A stretch of 64,000 nucleotides of DNA from Rhizobium sp. Root274 (GCF_001429245.1 NZ_LMJE01000008.1:310001-374000), one strand, 5' to 3'. Positions 1-9,640 are shown, numbered from the stretch's first letter. Notes: a model not told the origin generated them from the letters alone. Numbers and translations are program-made.

Positions 1-180
1 AGCAGCAAGAGCCGTGACTTGTAAGGCCGCATCAGCGAGGCGATCTCCTTCGAGGTCGACAAGGACGACGCAGAGGCCCATGCTGGCAAAGGCTTTGGCC
101 GCAGCTAATCCGATGCCGGATGCCGCGCCGGTGACCACGGCGACATGGCCCTTGGCAAGCGCTGGATGCTGGATCGTCAT
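1..180 (-). CDS. SDR family oxidoreductase, N-terminal part (cut by window edge)
   Basis: The 60 visible residues are the start of a short-chain dehydrogenase/reductase; the gene runs off the left edge. The Rossmann dinucleotide motif TGAASGIG is at residues 17-24, and an Asp at residue 42 (in VDLEGD) after the second strand usually means NAD rather than NADP is preferred. The catalytic Tyr-x3-Lys part is outside the window, so the substrate cannot be inferred. The ATG lies about 100 bases from the divergent parD gene, so both promoters must share that gap. Confidence 0.85.
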   Translation of the reverse strand, partial: MTIQHPALAKGHVAVVTGAASGIGLAAAKAFASMGLCVVLVDLEGDRLADAALQVTALAA

Positions 181-281
181 GGGCAAACTCCTTTAGAACC
201 TGTGGTATTGTCTCTGGTGGCGATATGGTATCCTAGCGGAGCATCGTCAACGTGACGGCCGTCGATGGAGGATTGCTGCCG

Positions 282-530
282 ATGAACAAGATGACCACCG
301 TGACCGTTTCCGGAGAGTTGGCGCAGTTCATCGAGGCCAGGATCGCAGCCGGAGATTACGCGTCGGAAGCAGAGGTCATTGAGGCAGCCCTTGCCCTCCT
401 GCGCGATGAGGTGGATGGCCTTGCTGCCATCAAGTCCGCCATTGAAGAGGGCGAGGCATCCGGCGAGCCGCAGCCTTTCGACTTCGACGACTTCATTGAT
501 AGCAAACGCCGCCAGTCGGCTGCTGAATGA
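282..530 (+). CDS. parD: ParD family antitoxin of a type II toxin-antitoxin pair
   Basis: This 82-residue protein has the layout of ParD antitoxins. An N-terminal ribbon-helix-helix DNA-binding segment (TTVTVSGEL followed by an amphipathic helix with the family-typical GDYASEAEVI stretch, about residues 5-45) is followed by an acidic tail that would wrap the toxin. The start at 282 is chosen because GGAGG lies 10 bases upstream; a GTG at 252 is possible but has no clear ribosome site. Its stop overlaps the parE start as ATGA, so the two were translationally coupled. The partner toxin is interrupted, leaving an antitoxin without an obvious intact target. Confidence 0.88.
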   Translation: MNKMTTVTVSGELAQFIEARIAAGDYASEAEVIEAALALLRDEVDGLAAIKSAIEEGEASGEPQPFDFDDFIDSKRRQSAAE

Positions 531-817
531 AGCGCCTGATCGTTTCACCCCATGCAGCGCGGGATATCGATGGGATCTTCGATTAAACGGAAGAGCGATG
601 GGGGCTGGAACAGGCAGTAGCCTATGCGCTCGGGATAAAGATCAGCTTGCGGGCAATCTGCGAAGGTGAACGAAGCGGCCGAAAAATTCCGCAACTCTCC
701 AAAGCCTATTTGAGCTTGGCTTACCGATCCCACTACCTCGTGTATCGTGAAACCCGACAAACGATCGTTCTCATCCGTATCCTCCATCAGCGCATGAATA
801 TTGGCCGTCATCTCTGA
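527..817 (+). pseudogene. parE: ParE/RelE-superfamily toxin, interrupted by one in-frame stop
   Basis: Reading from the ATG at 527 gives 19 codons (beginning MKRLIVSPHAARDI) and then TAA at 584-586. The same frame then stays open for 77 more codons to TGA at 815-817. The full 96-codon frame reads as a normal ParE toxin: an N-terminal helix pair (ARDIDGIFD, then TEERWGLEQA), a middle GERSGRKIP stretch, and C-terminal strands SHYLVYRE and IVLIRILHQRMN. A single base change from TAT or TAC at residue 20 explains the stop. ParE toxins poison DNA gyrase, so inactivation would be tolerated or favoured. Sequencing error or very inefficient readthrough cannot be excluded. Confidence 0.85.
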
Positions 818-926
818 CGCTCTCGGCCCCTCTTGCCCTTGCACACCAGCGGAATCTCGCTAAAAGTGCCGCCATTCTTGATCCAGGCGGGGTTTGAGCC
901 TCGCTCCTTCCAGACGGAACATCGAC

Positions 927-2150
927 ATGGCACTCCCCAAAGACGTGAAGAAAGTCGTCCTCGCCTATTCCGGCGGTCTCGACACCTCGATCATCCTGAA
1001 ATGGCTGCAGACCGAACTCGGTGCTGAGGTCGTAACCTTCACCGCCGATCTCGGCCAGGGCGAAGAGCTCGAGCCGGCGCGCAAGAAGGCCGAGATGCTG
1101 GGCATCAAGGAGATCTTCATCGAGGACGTGCGCGAAGAATTCGTGCGCGATTTCGTCTTCCCGATGTTCCGCGCCAACGCCGTTTATGAAGGCGTCTATC
1201 TGCTCGGCACCTCGATTGCTCGTCCGCTGATCTCCAAGCACCTGATCGACATCGCCAAGAAGACCGGTGCAGACGCGATTGCCCATGGCGCGACCGGCAA
1301 GGGTAATGACCAGGTTCGTTTCGAGCTTTCAGCCTATGCACTGAACCCGGACATCAAGATCATCGCCCCGTGGCGCGACTGGGCTTTCAAGAGCCGTACC
1401 GATTTGCTCGCTTTCGCTGAGCAGAACCAGATCCCGGTTGCGAAGGACAAGAAGGGCGAGGCGCCTTTCTCCGTCGACGCAAACCTGTTGCACTCCTCTT
1501 CGGAGGGCAAGGTTCTAGAAGATCCGTCGGTCGAGGCACCGGAATACGTGCACATGCGCACGATCTCGCCGGAAGCCGCTCCCGACAAGGCCACCATCAT
1601 CAAGGTCGGCTTCGAGAAGGGTGATGCCGTCTCGATCAATGGCGTTCGCATGAGCCCGGCTACGCTGCTCGCCGAACTCAACACCTATGGTCGCGACAAC
1701 GGCATCGGCCGCCTCGATCTCGTCGAAAACCGCTTCGTCGGCATGAAGTCCCGCGGTGTCTACGAGACCCCCGGTGGCACCATCCTCCTTTCGGCACACC
1801 GTGCAATCGAATCGATTACGCTCGACCGGGGTGCAGCCCATCTCAAGGACGAGCTGATGCCTCGTTACGCCGAGCTCATCTATTACGGCTTCTGGTTCTC
1901 GCCGGAGCGCGAAATGCTGCAGGCGCTGATCGATAAGAGCCAGGAGCATGTGGAAGGCGAAGTGACGCTCAAGCTCTACAAGGGCAATGTCATGGTCATC
2001 GGCCGCGAGTCGTCGAAGTCGCTCTATTCCGACCAGCTCGTCACCTTCGAAGACGACCAGGGTGCCTATGACCAGAAAGATGCGGCCGGCTTCATCAAGC
2101 TGAATGCTCTGCGCCTGCGCACGCTCGCCAAGCGTAATCTCGGCAAATAA
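927..2150 (+). CDS. argG: Argininosuccinate synthase
   Basis: This cytoplasmic enzyme joins citrulline and aspartate, using ATP, to make argininosuccinate, the penultimate step of arginine synthesis. The 407-residue length is normal for rhizobial ArgG. The N-terminal PP-loop YSGGLDTS is at residues 14-21, and [13 protein letters not shown] lies near residue 120. The ATG at 927 gives the family start (MALPKDVKK); an upstream TTG at 894 would add 11 unsupported residues. The gene stands alone and ends at a strong terminator. Confidence 0.98.
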   Translation: MALPKDVKKVVLAYSGGLDTSIILKWLQTELGAEVVTFTADLGQGEELEPARKKAEMLGIKEIFIEDVREEFVRDFVFPMFRANAVYEGVYLLGTSIARPLISKHLIDIAKKTGADAIAHGATGKGNDQVRFELSAYALNPDIKIIAPWRDWAFKSRTDLLAFAEQNQIPVAKDKKGEAPFSVDANLLHSSSEGKVLEDPSVEAPEYVHMRTISPEAAPDKATIIKVGFEKGDAVSINGVRMSPATLLAELNTYGRDNGIGRLDLVENRFVGMKSRGVYETPGGTILLSAHRAIESITLDRGAAHLKDELMPRYAELIYYGFWFSPEREMLQALIDKSQEHVEGEVTLKLYKGNVMVIGRESSKSLYSDQLVTFEDDQGAYDQKDAAGFIKLNALRLRTLAKRNLGK

Positions 2151-2171
2151 GCCGGAGCGCTCCGCTATTGA

Positions 2172-2203
2172 AACCCGTCTGCCCGTGGGGCAGGCGGGTT
2201 TTT
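2172..2203 (+). terminator. Rho-independent terminator after argG
   Basis: An ACCCGTCTGCCC arm pairs with a GGCAGGCGGGT arm (one mismatch) around a short loop and runs into five T. It sits between the convergent ends of argG and the minus-strand exporter and may stop transcription from both sides. Confidence 0.85.
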
Positions 2204-2214
2204 CCGTGTCTTGA

Positions 2215-3405
2215 TCAGGGTCGTTTGGACAAGAGGCTCAACCAGAGGAAACCAGCGACGGCTGAGAATTCCATGGTCGGGATGATGACGCCGAAAGCAT
2301 GCAGGGGGTTGCCCATGGCCGCTGCGGCGATACCGCCGAGAAAGCCGGCACCCATCTGCAGAAACCCGGTCATGGCCGAGGCCGAACCGGCGATATGCGC
2401 GAAGGGTGCCATGCTCACGGTCACGACATGCGGGGTCAGAAACGCGATCCCGAAGGTGCAGATCGCAACCGGGCCCATGATCGTCAGATAGTGTGGCTCG
2501 ATGAAGGCGACGGATAGCGCCATGACAAGACCGCCGAGCCCGCACAAACTAATGCCGATCCGTGCCGCGTTTGGCCCGCTAAGCCGGGACGCCACCAGCT
2601 TCAATGTCAGCGATCCAAGCAGATAGGAACCGGACTGCATCAGCATGCCGAGACCAAACTCGGTCGGCGTGAGCCCGACGCGATTGATAAGGATGAAGGG
2701 CAGCATGGTCGATTGGGCGTAGAGCGCCCCAATCGAGCCGCTCAAAACGAGGGACGCGGCGAGGAAGCGCGCATTGGCGACTACCTCCAGATAACCACGC
2801 ACCAGTCGCATGGGACGCAGCCGGGTCAGATCCCGTGTGACGGTCTCGCGCATGAAGAGGAGCGTGCAAGCTCCTGCCAGAAGGCCGAAACCCACCAGAA
2901 GCAGGAAGACCGCGTGCCAGTCGAACGCGGCTAGGGTCAGTCCGCCGAGCGTCGGACCCATGGCCGGACCAACGGCGAGAAAGATGCCGATGGTATTGAG
3001 GATGCGTGCCGCATCCGCTCCTACGAAAAGATCGCGGACGATGGCGCGCCCGACCACCACGCCGACGGAGGCGCCAATCCCCTGGATCAGCCGGGCAGCG
3101 AGGATGAATTCGATCGACGGAGCCACTGCTGCAAGTAGCGAGCCTGTAATGTAGACCGCGAGGAAAATGAGGGTGGCCGTCTTTCGCCCAAGAGCATCCG
3201 AGAGGGGGCCGGCGACGAGTTGCGCCAAGGCAAAGCCGCCGAAGAAGAGAGAGAGGCTGAGCTTTACCGAAGCTTCCGTCGTTGAGAAAGCCGCGACCAG
3301 TTGTGGCATGGCGGGCGTATAAATGGCCATCGAGATGGGGCCGAGTGTGGTGAGCAGCGCACCCAGAAAGGTCGTCCGCCGTTCGCTCATCCGCACTGTC
3401 GTCAT
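2215..3405 (-). CDS. MFS multidrug exporter, Bcr/CflA family
   Basis: A twelve-helix major facilitator of the DHA1 Bcr/CflA type, an inner-membrane proton-driven drug or metabolite exporter. Family features include IYTPAMPQL in the first helix, GPLSDALGRK in the loop between helices 2 and 3, and RLIQGIGAS in helix 4, with GRAIVRD following. The start at 3405 (MTTVRMSERR) has AGGG nine bases upstream; ATGs at 3411 and 3453 are in frame and cannot be excluded. The substrate cannot be told from sequence. It stands alone, convergent with argG. Confidence 0.9.
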   Translation of the reverse strand: MTTVRMSERRTTFLGALLTTLGPISMAIYTPAMPQLVAAFSTTEASVKLSLSLFFGGFALAQLVAGPLSDALGRKTATLIFLAVYITGSLLAAVAPSIEFILAARLIQGIGASVGVVVGRAIVRDLFVGADAARILNTIGIFLAVGPAMGPTLGGLTLAAFDWHAVFLLLVGFGLLAGACTLLFMRETVTRDLTRLRPMRLVRGYLEVVANARFLAASLVLSGSIGALYAQSTMLPFILINRVGLTPTEFGLGMLMQSGSYLLGSLTLKLVASRLSGPNAARIGISLCGLGGLVMALSVAFIEPHYLTIMGPVAICTFGIAFLTPHVVTVSMAPFAHIAGSASAMTGFLQMGAGFLGGIAAAAMGNPLHAFGVIIPTMEFSAVAGFLWLSLLSKRP

Positions 3406-3511
3406 GTCCATCGCCCTGATCATTGAAATCTGCGCGCGCTGCGCGGTGATCACTTATGGCGAAATGGCGATCGTATCGAGCTTAAAAAGCTGCAGAGACG
3501 TCGGATGGTGA

Positions 3512-3940
3512 TCAGCTCGTCCGAGAGAAAAAGTCCAGGACCTTCGAGTAGGAATCTGCCATGTCCATGTCGCCGATCATTTCGGCTAGGGACTGCTGGG
3601 TCTTGTAATATTCGGCGTAATCAAAGTGGGTGTCGTCTGTCAGTGTCGAAAGGTCTGCGACGTTTCCGTTTCGGTCGACGGCCTGCAACGGCAGCTCCGT
3701 CGAGAGTTCCCGGAATGTAACTTCGTCGATCTCGTCCTTCTGGAAGCTCTCGCTCGCGATTTCCCGCAGGCGACGCGGCGTCATGCTTGCGAAGACGGAG
3801 AGCGCTTCCTCGAAGACGTCCTGGTCTTTTGATGTCGGCGTCTTGGGCGCCAGATCGGACATTTTCACATCCGGCTGGGCGCTGCTTTCCCGCAGTTTCA
3901 GCGGCGAAATGCCAACCGGCTGAATTGGAAAGATTTCCAT
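3512..3940 (-). CDS. Conserved-looking hypothetical protein, 142 residues
   Basis: I do not recognise a family. The protein is acidic and soluble, with no signal peptide or membrane helix. A probably disordered N-terminal third (PVGISPLKLRESSAQ and following) leads into a helical region with ALSVFASMTPRRLREIASESF and a C-terminal segment SYSKVLDFFSR. The mid-protein VDRNGNVADL resembles a turn between strands. It stands alone between the exporter and the M3 peptidase. Codon use matches its neighbours and the frame is the only convincing one here. Confidence 0.7.
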   Translation of the reverse strand: MEIFPIQPVGISPLKLRESSAQPDVKMSDLAPKTPTSKDQDVFEEALSVFASMTPRRLREIASESFQKDEIDEVTFRELSTELPLQAVDRNGNVADLSTLTDDTHFDYAEYYKTQQSLAEMIGDMDMADSYSKVLDFFSRTS

Positions 3941-4132
3941 GGCGGTGACCGTCCTTTCATAGGATGATTCGATCTATCGCCTTTCGCGAAAATTCGTCAA
4001 TCGTCATGTTCGGGTGGAGTGGAATAATCTATTCTTGTTCACCGGTTTTTGCATGCTTGCCACGGCGCCGTCGCGATAGCATATCCAAGATAGTTGCTTC
4101 GCCGATCCCAGGTGCCGCCGCAGGAGGTTTTC

Positions 4133-6193
4133 ATGACAGGTTCGCCCGCACTCAATCCCGCCGTCGAATGGGATGGCCCTCACGGACTGCCGCAGTTCGA
4201 GCAGATCACCGATGGCGATTATGCGCCGGCTTTCGAGGCGGCGCTGAAACAGCACGAGGCCGAAATCGAGGCCATCGCCGGCAATTCGGAGGCGCCGACT
4301 TTCGCCAATACGATCGTTGCACTGGAGGTGGCGGGTGATGCGCTTTCACGCGTATCGGCCTTGTTCTGGAACAGGGCCGGTGCCCATACCAACCCTGAGA
4401 TCCAGGCCCTTGAGCGCGAAATCGCGCCGAAAATGTCTCGACACTATTCGAAGATCGGGACCAATATGCCGCTCTTCCGCCGCATCGACGCTCTTTGGGA
4501 GCAGCGTGACACGCTCGGGCTGACGCTTGAGGAGACGCGGGTTCTGGAGCGGCACTGGAAAGGATTCGTCAAGTCTGGTGCCAAGCTGGAAAAGGCCGAA
4601 CAGGATCGGCTGGCAGCCATCAACGAGCGGCTTGCGAGTCTCGGTGCCAGTTTCGGCCAGAACGTGCTGGCCGATGAATCCTCGTGGGTGCTTCCGCTTG
4701 CCGGCGAAGAGGATCTGGCGGGCATTCCGGCATTCTTGCGCGATGCCATGGCCTCTGCCGCTCAGGCGCATGGCGGCGGCCATTCGCATGTGGTGACATT
4801 GTCGCGCTCGATCATCGAGCCTTTCCTCACCTTCTCCGAGCGGCGTGACCTCCGGGAGATTGCCTTCAAGGCCTGGACATCGCGCGGCATCAATGGTGGT
4901 GAGACCGACAATCGCGCAATCGTCAAGGAGACGCTGGCGCTGCGGGCCGAGAAGGCAAAGCTACTGGGTTACGCCAATTACGCGGCTCTCAAGCTCGACA
5001 ATACCATGGCCGAAACCGCCGAGGCCGTGAACGGGCTCCTGATGCAAGTCTGGGAGAAGGCGGTCGTTCAGGCCCATGATGAAGAACAGGCGCTGGCCGA
5101 GCTCATTGTCGAGGAAGGACGCAATCACGAAGTCGCCCCTTGGGACTGGCGTCACTATGCGGAGAAACTTCGGACGCGGAAGTTCGATTTCTCAGAGGCG
5201 GAGCTCAAGCCCTATCTGCAACTCGAGAAGATCATCGAAGCCTGCTTCGACGTTGCCGGTCGCATTTTCGGCATTCATGCCGTGCCGCTCACCAATGTCG
5301 TAGGTTATCATCCAGACGTCAGGGTCTTCGAAATTCGCAACCGTGAGGACAAGCTCGTCGCGCTCTTCCTCGGGGACTATTTCGCCCGTCCGTCCAAGCG
5401 CTCCGGTGCCTGGATGAGCAGCTTCCAGTCGCAGCATCGCTTGCCGCTCGCCAATGGCCGCCTTGGCGAGATCCCGATCATCTACAATGTCTGCAATTTC
5501 GCAAAGCCGGAGTCGGGCAAGCCTGCGCTGCTGTCGCTCGATGATGCGCGGACCCTGTTTCACGAGTTCGGGCATGCGGCGCATGGCATGCTGTCGAATG
5601 TCACCTATCCGACGGTATCAGGCACGGGGGTCTCGCGTGATTTTGTCGAACTGCCGTCGCAACTCTACGAGCACTGGTTGACTGTGCCCGAGATCCTGAA
5701 GACCTATGCGGTGCATTACGAGACAGGCGCGCCGATGCCGCAGGCCCTGCTCGACAAGGTGCTGGCTGCCCGCAACTTCAATGCCGGCTTCAACACGGTG
5801 GAATTCACCTCGTCCGCTCTGGTCGACATGGCCTTCCACACACGCGACGCGGTCGAGGACCCGATGGCGGTGCAAGACGAGGTGCTCAAGAAGATCGGCA
5901 TGCCGTCCTCCATCGTCATGCGTCATGCAACGCCGCACTTCCAGCATGTCTTTGCCGGTGACGGTTATTCTGCCGGATACTATTCCTACATGTGGTCGGA
6001 GGTGCTCGATGCTGACGCGTTCTCGGCCTTCGAGGAGACCGGAAATGCCTTCGATCCGGAGACGGCGCGCAAGCTGAAAGACCACATCTACTCCGTCGGA
6101 GGCTCTGTCGATCCGAAGGAGGCCTATGAGGCATTCCGCGGCAAAATGCCGAGCCCGGAGGCCATGCTGAAGAAGAGGGGCCTTGCCGCCTGA
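4133..6193 (+). CDS. dcp: M3 family zinc metallopeptidase, peptidyl-dipeptidase Dcp type
   Basis: A soluble 686-residue thimet-type peptidase that trims short peptides, probably releasing C-terminal dipeptides, in the cytoplasm (no signal peptide). The zinc motif HEFGH is at residues 477-481, with a third ligand Glu near 506 in RDFVELPSQLYEHW. That segment and the following HYETGAPMP match Dcp better than oligopeptidase A. The substrate-closing GYYSYMWSEVLDADAF motif is present near the C terminus. The start at 4133 has AGGAGG six bases upstream (4122-4127). Single gene. Confidence 0.93.
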   Translation: MTGSPALNPAVEWDGPHGLPQFEQITDGDYAPAFEAALKQHEAEIEAIAGNSEAPTFANTIVALEVAGDALSRVSALFWNRAGAHTNPEIQALEREIAPKMSRHYSKIGTNMPLFRRIDALWEQRDTLGLTLEETRVLERHWKGFVKSGAKLEKAEQDRLAAINERLASLGASFGQNVLADESSWVLPLAGEEDLAGIPAFLRDAMASAAQAHGGGHSHVVTLSRSIIEPFLTFSERRDLREIAFKAWTSRGINGGETDNRAIVKETLALRAEKAKLLGYANYAALKLDNTMAETAEAVNGLLMQVWEKAVVQAHDEEQALAELIVEEGRNHEVAPWDWRHYAEKLRTRKFDFSEAELKPYLQLEKIIEACFDVAGRIFGIHAVPLTNVVGYHPDVRVFEIRNREDKLVALFLGDYFARPSKRSGAWMSSFQSQHRLPLANGRLGEIPIIYNVCNFAKPESGKPALLSLDDARTLFHEFGHAAHGMLSNVTYPTVSGTGVSRDFVELPSQLYEHWLTVPEILKTYAVHYETGAPMPQALLDKVLAARNFNAGFNTVEFTSSALVDMAFHTRDAVEDPMAVQDEVLKKIGMPSSIVMRHATPHFQHVFAGDGYSAGYYSYMWSEVLDADAFSAFEETGNAFDPETARKLKDHIYSVGGSVDPKEAYEAFRGKMPSPEAMLKKRGLAA

Positions 6194-6218
6194 CGCGGTT
6201 CGGCCTGCCCTGATTGCG

Positions 6219-6244
6219 GCGCTGGCGGTAACCATCGCCGGCGC
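6219..6244 (+). terminator. Hairpin after dcp, possible terminator without adjacent T-run
   Basis: GCGCTGGCG and CGCCGGCGC pair over nine positions (one G-U) around an 8-base loop, 26 bases after the dcp stop. The T-run is weak and displaced, so termination efficiency is uncertain. Confidence 0.35.
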
Positions 6245-6350
6245 TCGGGGCGTTTCCCCCTTTCGCAATTGCAAAAAACAGGGTATGAGCGCGCCAAAGT
6301 AAATCGGCGCTTCCTCCTGTTTAGCGCCCCAGCCGCCAGAGATCCAAATC

Positions 6351-8177
6351 ATGAAAATGCGTAACATCGCGATTATCGCGCACGTCGACCATGGAAAAAC
6401 GACCCTTGTCGACGAGCTTCTGAAGCAGTCCGGTTCGTTCCGCGAGAACCAGCGTACTGCCGAACGCATGATGGACTCGAACGACCTGGAAAAGGAACGC
6501 GGGATCACCATTCTCGCCAAGGCGACCTCGATCGAGTGGAAGGGTCACCGCATCAACATCGTCGACACGCCCGGCCACGCCGACTTCGGCGGCGAAGTCG
6601 AGCGTATCCTCTCGATGGTGGATGGCGCAATCGTTCTGGTTGACTCTTCTGAAGGTCCGATGCCGCAGACGAAGTTCGTCGTCGGCAAGGCGCTGAAAGT
6701 CGGCCTTCGCCCGATCGTTGCGATCAACAAGATCGACCGTCCGGACGGCCGTCATGAGGAAGTGATCAACGAAGTCTTCGACCTCTTCGCCAATCTGGAT
6801 GCGACCGACGAGCAGCTCGACTTCCCGATCCTCTACGGTTCGGGTCGCGATGGCTGGATGAACGTCAATCCGGAAGGCCCGAAGGAACAGGGTCTCGCGC
6901 CGCTGCTCGACCTCGTGCTTGAGCATGTTCCGGAGCCGACGGTTGAAGAAGGTCCGTTCCGCATGATCGGTACGATCCTCGAAGCCAACCCCTTCCTCGG
7001 CCGCATCATCACCGGTCGTATCGCCTCGGGCTCGATCAAGTCCAATCAGGCCGTCAAGGTGCTCGGCCAGGATGGGAAGACGATCGAAACCGGTCGTATC
7101 TCCAAGATCCTCGCCTTCCGCGGCATCGAGCGCACGGCCATCGATGAAGCCCATGCGGGTGACATCGTCGCGATCGCTGGTCTTTCCAAGGGCACGGTTG
7201 CTGATACCTTCTGTGATCCGTCCGTGATGGAAGCCATGAAGGCACAGCCGATCGACCCGCCGACGGTTACGATGTCCTTCATCGTCAACGACAGCCCGCT
7301 GGCCGGCACCGAAGGCGACAAGGTCACCAGCCGCGTCATTCGCGACCGCCTGCTCAAGGAAGCCGAAGGCAATGTTGCGCTGAAGATCGAAGAAGCCGAA
7401 GGCAAGGACTCGTTCTTCGTCTCCGGCCGAGGCGAATTGCAGCTCGCCGTTCTCATTGAGACCATGCGCCGTGAAGGCTTCGAGCTTGCCGTATCGCGTC
7501 CGCGCGTCGTCATGCACAATGACGAAACGACCGGTCAGCTGATGGAGCCGATCGAGGAAGTCGTCGTCGACGTTGATGAAGAGCACTCCGGCATCGTCGT
7601 CCAGAAGATGTCCGAGCGCAAGGCGGAGATGACCGAGCTTCGTCCGTCGGGCGGCAACCGCGTTCGCCTCAAGTTCCTCGCGCCGACCCGCGGCCTCATC
7701 GGCTACCAGTCGGAACTGCTGACCGATACGCGTGGCACGGCGATCATGAACCGCCTGTTCCACGACTACCAGCCCTACAAGGGTCCGATCGCCGGTCGCG
7801 TCAACGGCGTGCTGCTCTCGAACGGTTCGGGAGAAGCCGTGGCTTACGCCATGTTCAACCTGGAGGATCGCGGCCCGATGATCATCGAGCCGGGCGAAAA
7901 GGTCTATCAGGGCATGATCATCGGCATCCACACCCGTGACAACGACCTGGAAGTCAACGTTCTCAAGGGCAAGCAGCTGACGAACATCCGCGCCGCCGGC
8001 AAGGATGAAGCCGTCAAGCTCACCCCGCCCATCCGCATGACGCTCGACCGCGCACTCTCCTGGATCCAGGATGACGAACTGATGGAAGTGACGCCGAAGT
8101 CGATCCGTCTGCGCAAGATGTTCCTCGATGCCAACGACCGCAAGCGGTTCGAAAAGCAGCGTGCATCGCAGGGCTGA
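6351..8177 (+). CDS. typA: Ribosome-associated translational GTPase TypA/BipA
   Basis: A 608-residue elongation-factor-like GTPase that acts on the ribosome and in 50S assembly, mainly under stress. G1 AHVDHGKTT is at residues 10-18, G3 DTPGH at 72-76, and G4 NKID at 126-129. The switch sequence [14 protein letters not shown] is typical of TypA. EF-G-like domains III and V and the TypA-specific C-terminal domain follow, and the length is normal. Single gene with its own terminator. Confidence 0.98.
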   Translation: MKMRNIAIIAHVDHGKTTLVDELLKQSGSFRENQRTAERMMDSNDLEKERGITILAKATSIEWKGHRINIVDTPGHADFGGEVERILSMVDGAIVLVDSSEGPMPQTKFVVGKALKVGLRPIVAINKIDRPDGRHEEVINEVFDLFANLDATDEQLDFPILYGSGRDGWMNVNPEGPKEQGLAPLLDLVLEHVPEPTVEEGPFRMIGTILEANPFLGRIITGRIASGSIKSNQAVKVLGQDGKTIETGRISKILAFRGIERTAIDEAHAGDIVAIAGLSKGTVADTFCDPSVMEAMKAQPIDPPTVTMSFIVNDSPLAGTEGDKVTSRVIRDRLLKEAEGNVALKIEEAEGKDSFFVSGRGELQLAVLIETMRREGFELAVSRPRVVMHNDETTGQLMEPIEEVVVDVDEEHSGIVVQKMSERKAEMTELRPSGGNRVRLKFLAPTRGLIGYQSELLTDTRGTAIMNRLFHDYQPYKGPIAGRVNGVLLSNGSGEAVAYAMFNLEDRGPMIIEPGEKVYQGMIIGIHTRDNDLEVNVLKGKQLTNIRAAGKDEAVKLTPPIRMTLDRALSWIQDDELMEVTPKSIRLRKMFLDANDRKRFEKQRASQG

Positions 8178-8203
8178 ACCTGCTGAAAACTTTGGACTAT
8201 TCA

Positions 8204-8232
8204 AAACCCCGGTCAACTTGGCCGGGGTTTTT
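8204..8232 (+). terminator. Rho-independent terminator after typA
   Basis: AAACCCCGG and CCGGGGTTT arms flank a short loop and are followed by a T-run, 27 bases after the typA stop. Confidence 0.88.
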
Positions 8233-8269
8233 GTCTGTGTAGCGCACGGCTGCGCGCTTGCGAGGACGG

Positions 8270-8285
8270 TTAAAAAAGCGTTAAA
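8270..8285. promoter_or_regulatory. Candidate CtrA-type box before the GNAT gene
   Basis: TTAA, seven bases, then TTAAA at 8281-8285. This differs from the CtrA consensus TTAA-N7-TTAAC only in the last base and lies about 80 bases before the acetyltransferase start. Such A/T-rich words can arise by chance. Confidence 0.35.
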
Positions 8286-8365
8286 TTTCCAAACGAACAG
8301 ATAGACTGTTTCTCGCGGTGGCCGGCATGACGTCGGTGCCGGTCCAACGAGGCGGAAGTGACGTT

Positions 8366-8872
8366 ATGAAGACGTTGTCGATAGACATGCGGTTGGCCGG
8401 CCCGAGAGATGCCGCGGCGATTGCCGACGTGCACCGCACTGCGTGGCAGCAGGCCTATTCAGGGATCATTCCCCACAGAGCTCTCACCCGCATGATCGAG
8501 CGCCGCGGCGAAACCTGGTGGCGCAAGGCAATCCGAGGGCCTGCCACGATCCTCACCGTCGAGGTTGCCGGCATGGTCGCCGGCTATGCCTCACTCGGCC
8601 TCAACCGGGCGCGCGCTCTGCCGCATGAAGGCGAGATCTATGAACTCTATCTTCGCCCCGAATATCAGGGCATCGGTCTTGGCCACTCGCTCTTCCATGA
8701 GGCGCGTCGGCTGCTGAAGTCTCTCGGTTGCGAGGGTATGGTCGTCTGGTGCCTGGAAGACAGCGAAATCGCTGCCAACTTCTTCCGTTCGAACGGCGGT
8801 GTAGACGCGGTGGAGGGCATGGAAGATTTCGACGACGTGCACCTGAAAAAGCTCGGCTTCATCTGGAACTGA
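8366..8872 (+). CDS. GNAT family N-acetyltransferase
   Basis: A 168-residue acetyl-CoA-dependent acyltransferase. The acetyl-CoA pyrophosphate loop YQGIGLG (residues 100-106) follows the core strand EIYELYLRPE, and the C-terminal half has the usual WCLEDSEIAANFFRSNGG motif of this fold. The start at 8366 is preceded by GGCGGAAG; an in-frame upstream start at 8318 has no clear ribosome site. Substrate unknown. It stands alone on the plus strand, convergent with the next gene. Confidence 0.9.
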   Translation: MKTLSIDMRLAGPRDAAAIADVHRTAWQQAYSGIIPHRALTRMIERRGETWWRKAIRGPATILTVEVAGMVAGYASLGLNRARALPHEGEIYELYLRPEYQGIGLGHSLFHEARRLLKSLGCEGMVVWCLEDSEIAANFFRSNGGVDAVEGMEDFDDVHLKKLGFIWN

Positions 8873-8889
8873 CGCCGCCTATTTTTCCC

Positions 8890-9516
8890 TCATTCGACCA
8901 CGTAGCCTTCCGGCCAGCTGAATGTTCGCTCGCTGACGAGGTCACCGCGCTTACCCACCCATTCCGGTTCCTGCATGCCGCAGGCAAAGTCAGGCGCCGT
9001 GTCGTCGGCCATTTGGCGAGCTTTTACATTGGCATCCGGATTGGCTTTTGCGTCCACGAGAGCCACCATGCAGGAGCCGCCGTAATCCGAAGTGCCGACG
9101 CGGGACACGACCAGGATCTCGCCGCGAGATGCTTTGGTTGAGCCACCATCAGGCCCGGGATTGTCGATGAACCAGCGCAGGATAGCGGCGAAGGGTTCGC
9201 CCGCGTCATTGAGCCGCCACTCGATCGTTGTGTTGATGTGGTTGAATGCTGAAAAGCTTTCGAACGCGCCGTCAACCAGTTCCTTGTCGACCCAACCGTA
9301 GAATACGCTTTGTCTAAGGTCGCCTTCCTTGAAGTAGACCGGCTCGCCACGGTAGCCCCGGCATTTGAGGGAAACGCCCATCTGGTCTTCTGCCAGGGTC
9401 TGGCATTTGTCGAAATCGAGGTCGGTATAGACGCTGTCATTGGCCCTTGCCATTTGCGCCGCCGCCCCGGTCACGACCGTCAGCAAGACGAGCGGCAAAA
9501 TGCTGGACATCTTCAT
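8890..9516 (-). CDS. Periplasmic protein of unknown function, 208 residues
   Basis: A signal peptide is visible: two lysine/methionine residues, a hydrophobic stretch SILPLVLLTVVTGAAA, then a cleavable region around residue 25. The mature part has several Cys residues (in DKCQTLA, LKCRGYRG, GGSCMVAL, DFACGMQ) that could form two disulfides, and alternating strands typical of small secreted rhizobial proteins. No enzymatic motif is recognised. GAGGAG lies upstream of the ATG at 9516. It is convergent with the GNAT gene and divergent from ppa. Confidence 0.82.
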   Translation of the reverse strand: MKMSSILPLVLLTVVTGAAAQMARANDSVYTDLDFDKCQTLAEDQMGVSLKCRGYRGEPVYFKEGDLRQSVFYGWVDKELVDGAFESFSAFNHINTTIEWRLNDAGEPFAAILRWFIDNPGPDGGSTKASRGEILVVSRVGTSDYGGSCMVALVDAKANPDANVKARQMADDTAPDFACGMQEPEWVGKRGDLVSERTFSWPEGYVVE

Positions 9517-9640
9517 GGCGTGTTTCTCCTCGCGGGACGGTTGGCAGTTGTGTCACCCAAGCTTCACCCAAAGCCGTGTTGCATTGCGCCATATTTCGCA
9601 TTAGGTAGCGCGAGAATTCAACACTCTACGGGGTCCAGAT

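Noticed and set aside
6321-8216. A 631-codon open frame antisense to typA, and similar long antisense frames opposite sdhDAB (22346-25300), mdh-sucC (27480-29744), sucA (30915-33947) and atpGD (46878-49154)
   Set aside because: They mirror strongly biased GC-rich genes, have no domain motifs, and lie entirely opposite proven genes.
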